Assembly (NCBI GenBank): GCA_018819925.1
Contig: JAHJPG010000091.1
Span: 1 to 64,000, forward strand
DNA length: 64,000 bases
Reading direction: 5' to 3'
From: Pseudomonadota bacterium
Lineage (GTDB): Bacteria; Desulfobacterota; Desulfarculia; Desulfarculales; Desulfarculaceae
A program made the translations under genes and the position numbers. The notes beneath the pieces are model-generated. The model was not told the origin of the DNA and did no database searches. It saw only the letters and a program-made list of their open reading frames with translations. Position 1 is the first letter of the stretch. Every line of letters starts with the position of its first letter. This document shows positions 61,555 through 64,000 of this stretch, piece after piece.

Positions 61555-62904
61555 CTAGATCTTTTCCTGCCCTGCCGGCAACTCTCTGATGCGCACGTCT
61601 TGCTGGGGAAAGGGGATCTCCACCCCGTTTTCAGCGTAGAGCTTCAGTACCTTCTTGAGCACGTCGGTGGTCACGTTGGAGGTGCCGTGCTCCGGGTCGT
61701 TGATCCAAAAGCGCAGCGACAGATTGATGGTCGAGTCGCCCAGGGCCACCAGGCGGCAGACCGGGGGCGGGTTCTCCAGAATGCGCGGCACGCCGTGGGC
61801 TGCCTGCTCGGCCAGGGATATGGCCAGGTCAACGTCGCTGCCGTAGGCGATGCCGATGGGCACCTTGAGGCGCACCTCCCGGGAGGAGTAGGAGCAGTTG
61901 ATCACCTGGCGGGACAGGAGGTCCTCGTTGGGAACCAGGTATTCCTGGCCGTCCCGGGTGACCACCGAGGCGTAGCGGGCTCGCAGCGCGGTCACCTTGC
62001 CGAAGACGTCGCCGATCCAGATAACGTCGCCGGGGCGGATGGACTTGTCCACCATGATGATGATCCCGCTGATCAGGTTGCTGAACACGGTGCGCAACCC
62101 GATGCCCAGGCCGAAGCCCAGGGCCCCGGAGAACACGGTGAGCATGTCCATGTCCACACCGATGATCTCCAGGGACAAAATGCCCACCACCACCACGATG
62201 GCGCTCTTGCTCAAAAGTCCGATAAGGGTGCGGGTGGATGGCTCCAGCTCGCCGCTGGCCTCCAGGCGGTCTTCCAGGTAGGAGCCGGCCCGGATGCCCA
62301 GGCGCAGCAGGATGGTAAAGAACAGCAGCGACTCCAGCAGGTCCAGCAAGGAGAGCTTCAGGTTGCCGGCGGTCATTTTGACCGCGTCCAAGAATTGCAC
62401 CACGGTGCCCAGCAGGCCGAAGATGCTCAGGGCGGCGAGGAGCCAGATGAACACCGCGAACAGGCGGGCCCAGAAGGGCTTGAACAACACCGCGGCCACC
62501 AGGCGGATGAGCACCCAGGCCCCCACCACGTTGGCGCACAGGCTCACCAGGTCGTTGTCCATTCCCGCTTTGGTGGAGAAAATGTACAGGGGCCAGAGGA
62601 ACACCAGGGAGATGACCGGGCCGAGCAGACGCAGGAAATCCTGCCGCCACTGGGCCCGGCGGTCGCCCCGCTCCAGGGCCACGGCCCAGCGCCGCGACAG
62701 GACGCCGCGCAGCCAGCGGGCCAGCAGCCAGGATGCGGCGAAGATGGCGGCCAACACCCCCAGTTCGTAGAGGGTGTCCACCTCCAGGAGATCATGGGTC
62801 ACCCAGTCGCGAACCGTGTTCCAAAACTGCTTGGCTCTGTCGGCCAGGTGCAGCTTGGCCAGGATCAGGTCCCAGTCGTCCTGGGTATTTTTGAAGTTGG
62901 GCAT
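61555..62904 (-). CDS. MscS-family mechanosensitive channel
   Basis: The product is 449 residues. An N-terminal cytosolic or periplasmic segment precedes hydrophobic helices (LGVLAAIFAASWLLARWLRGVL near 45; LGPVISLVFLWPLYIFS near 95; LVRLVAAVLF-like ILIRLVAAVLFKPFWARLFAVFIWLLAALSIFGLLGTVVQFLD near 133-175; more near 210). The MscS pore helix is LTVFSGALGFGLGIGLRTVFSNLISGIIIMVDKSIRPGDVIWIG near 255-298, with the Gly/Ala-packed GLGIGLRTVFSNLI. The beta-domain and C-terminal cage follow. It probably protects against osmotic downshift. It converges on the deaminase pair (1-base gap). Confidence 0.9.
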   Translation of the reverse strand: MPNFKNTQDDWDLILAKLHLADRAKQFWNTVRDWVTHDLLEVDTLYELGVLAAIFAASWLLARWLRGVLSRRWAVALERGDRRAQWRQDFLRLLGPVISLVFLWPLYIFSTKAGMDNDLVSLCANVVGAWVLIRLVAAVLFKPFWARLFAVFIWLLAALSIFGLLGTVVQFLDAVKMTAGNLKLSLLDLLESLLFFTILLRLGIRAGSYLEDRLEASGELEPSTRTLIGLLSKSAIVVVVGILSLEIIGVDMDMLTVFSGALGFGLGIGLRTVFSNLISGIIIMVDKSIRPGDVIWIGDVFGKVTALRARYASVVTRDGQEYLVPNEDLLSRQVINCSYSSREVRLKVPIGIAYGSDVDLAISLAEQAAHGVPRILENPPPVCRLVALGDSTINLSLRFWINDPEHGTSNVTTDVLKKVLKLYAENGVEIPFPQQDVRIRELPAGQEKI

Positions 62905-63015
62905 GGCGGCGATCCCCCTAGCTCATAGACCGCCGCCAGGATGGCATGAAAGGCGATGCGCCGTCAACGCGGGCGATGGCGCTAACGGGAGAGTAAACGG
63001 TTCGGGCGGTCTGCC

Positions 63016-63477
63016 TCAGCCTTGCACCAAGCGCAAAACCATCTCCACCGTTTGTTCGGGACTATCGGCCTGGGGCACCCCCTCCACCAGCCAGGAGCCC
63101 AGGCTCACCACCGGCCGCCCCGCCTTGAGGGCGTGGCCGATCTCGCTGAGGGTGCCGCCCCCGCCGCCCACGGCGATGGCTCCTCGCCCGGCCAACACCA
63201 CCAGGGCGTTGCGCGCCTGGCCCAGGCCCGTGGGCAGCACCACCCGGCACCAGGGGCTGGCCGCGCCGGGTTCGGCGCCGGGCAACAGGCCCACGGTGAG
63301 GCCGCCGGCCCGGGCGCAGCCCTCGCATGCGGCGCTCATCACCCCGGCCAGGCCCCCGCACACCACGCCCCAACCGGCCCGGGCCAAAAGCTCGCCCACC
63401 CGGCGGGCGTCCTGCTTTTGCCTCTCGCTGGCCGCGCCCGCCCCGATGACGCTGATGAGCCGGGCCGCCTCTACCAT
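63016..63477 (-). CDS. LOG/TIGR00725-family Rossmann protein
   Basis: The product is 153 residues. ISVIGAGAASERQKQDARRVGELLARAGWGVVCGGLAGVMSAACEGC (residues 8-54) carries the SLOG nucleotide-binding pattern, and GQARNALVVLAGRGAIAVGGGGGTLSEIGHALKAGRPVV near 83-120 has the PGGxGTxxE-like motif as GGGGGTLSE. TIGR00725 relatives are close to lysine-decarboxylase-like cytokinin-activating proteins (phosphoribohydrolases), but their function in bacteria is uncertain. Its start overlaps the stop of the methyltransferase gene by seven bases, so the two are coupled. Confidence 0.85.
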   Translation of the reverse strand: MVEAARLISVIGAGAASERQKQDARRVGELLARAGWGVVCGGLAGVMSAACEGCARAGGLTVGLLPGAEPGAASPWCRVVLPTGLGQARNALVVLAGRGAIAVGGGGGTLSEIGHALKAGRPVVSLGSWLVEGVPQADSPEQTVEMVLRLVQG

Positions 63478-64000
63478 CCGTGCTCTCCGATGAGGTCAAC
63501 GAAGCGGCAGCCCCCCAGGTCTTCCTGGATGATGCGTCCGTCCCGGCGGGTGAGGCGCAACAGGTTCTGAACCCCCCGCTGGCCCACCGGCACCACCAGC
63601 CGCCCGCCCTCGGTCAGCTGCTCCACCAGCGGCTGGGGCAGCTCGGGAGCCCCGGCGGTGACCATGATGGCGTCGTAGGGGGCTTCCCCGGGCCAGCCCT
63701 TGGTGCCGTCGCCCACCACCAGGTTCACGTTGAAGATCTTGAGCTCCTCCAGCACCAGTTGGGCCTTGCGGCTCAACTCGGGCAGCCGCTCCACCGAGAA
63801 AACCCAGTCGGCCAGCTTGGCCAGAATGGCGGTCTGGTAGCCGCTGCCCGTGCCGATCTCCAGCACTTTTTCCCTGCCGGTGAGGCCCAGGGCATCGGTC
63901 ATCAGGGCCACGATGAAGGGCTGGCTGATGGTCTGGCCCCCGCCGATGGGTAGGGGGTGGTCCTCGTAGGCCCGCCGCCACAGGGCTTGCTCCATGAACA
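63471..64000 (-). CDS. pcm: Protein-L-isoaspartate O-methyltransferase, 5' end beyond the window
   Basis: At least 175 residues are visible; the gene runs off the right edge. The visible start F-M-E-Q-A-L-W lines up with the internal HLFVPEAL segment of Pcm, so about 30 N-terminal residues are missing and the ATG at 63995 is internal. AYEDHPLPIGGGQTISQPFIV (substrate loop), VLEIGTGSGYQTAILAKLA (SAM motif I) near 42, VGDGTKGWPGEAPYDAIMVTAGAPELPQPL near 92 and GGRLVVPVG near 129 are diagnostic. It repairs isoaspartyl damage in proteins. The C-terminus lacks the long tail of some homologues. Confidence 0.92.
   Translation of the reverse strand, partial: FMEQALWRRAYEDHPLPIGGGQTISQPFIVALMTDALGLTGREKVLEIGTGSGYQTAILAKLADWVFSVERLPELSRKAQLVLEELKIFNVNLVVGDGTKGWPGEAPYDAIMVTAGAPELPQPLVEQLTEGGRLVVPVGQRGVQNLLRLTRRDGRIIQEDLGGCRFVDLIGEHGW

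Noticed and set aside
1-64000. tRNA, rRNA, CRISPR arrays, prophage or defence islands
   Set aside because: Intergenic spaces were read on both strands. No cloverleaf, rRNA segments, regularly spaced repeats or phage genes were seen.

Overview
The window is about 64 kb of mostly GC-rich bacterial DNA that reads as the chromosome of an anaerobic Desulfobacterota (former Deltaproteobacteria) organism. The grounds are in-frame UGA (selenocysteine) codons in heterodisulfide-reductase-type genes, MetV/MetF of the Wood-Ljungdahl methyl branch, DsrE/F/H-like sulfur-relay proteins, sigma-54 enhancer-binding regulators, a TRAP transporter, and a long CoA-thioester catabolic cluster with its own Liv-type ABC importer. 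Genus cannot be fixed from the sequence alone. No rRNA, tRNA, CRISPR or complete mobile element was seen.

Layout. 0.1-2.0 kb (minus): a PaaK-like acyl-CoA ligase and an ACT-domain protein. 2.1-10.1 kb (plus): a leader with its own promoter and terminator, then metF1, a 1492-residue HdrA-GltD-HdrA fusion with Sec75, a Sec-containing mvhD, metV, metF2 and a strong terminator. This looks like an electron-bifurcating or electron-confurcating methylene-THF reductase module. 10.1-14.8 kb: two histidine kinases (minus) and two stand-alone receiver proteins (plus), with an insertion-sequence relic. 14.8-16.0 kb: an AT-richer patch with a GNAT acetyltransferase. 16.0-17.5 kb (minus): OsmC plus DsrH/E/F-like genes. 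17.9-25.1 kb (minus): a cytosolic alkaline-phosphatase-superfamily hydrolase, TRAP binding protein, fused TRAP permease and a sigma-54 activator, behind a near-consensus -24/-12 promoter.

25.9-44.2 kb (plus): a tandem double TetR regulator, then livK, livH, livM (with a zinc ribbon), an acyl-CoA ligase, livG, livF, SDR, acyl-CoA dehydrogenase, Cys-less thiolase-fold protein plus DUF35, MaoC hydratase, thiolase, second ligase, second acyl-CoA dehydrogenase and a two-subunit CoA-transferase-fold enzyme. Together these import, activate and beta-oxidise or retro-aldol-cleave a carboxylic acid. The gene set resembles branched, isoprenoid or steroid side-chain degradation, but the substrate is inferred.

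44.4-50.2 kb: a glycosyltransferase, FAD oxidoreductase and B12-radical-SAM operon converging with a large membrane glycosyltransferase. 50.4-57.0 kb (minus): a sigma-54-promoted efflux operon (ABM-like protein, membrane-fusion protein, RND pump, small membrane protein, TolC-like protein), with the divergent sigma-54 activator at 57.1-58.7 kb and an inverted repeat between them. 58.9-61.6 kb: two overlapping MtaD-type amidohydrolases. 61.6-64.0 kb (minus): a Pcm methyltransferase running off the right edge, a LOG/TIGR00725-like protein and an MscS channel.

The most notable points are the paired selenoproteins with matching SECIS-like hairpins in a three-module HdrA fusion, the two divergently wired sigma-54 circuits, the Cys-less thiolase/DUF35 pair, and the OsmC-DsrHEF cluster.
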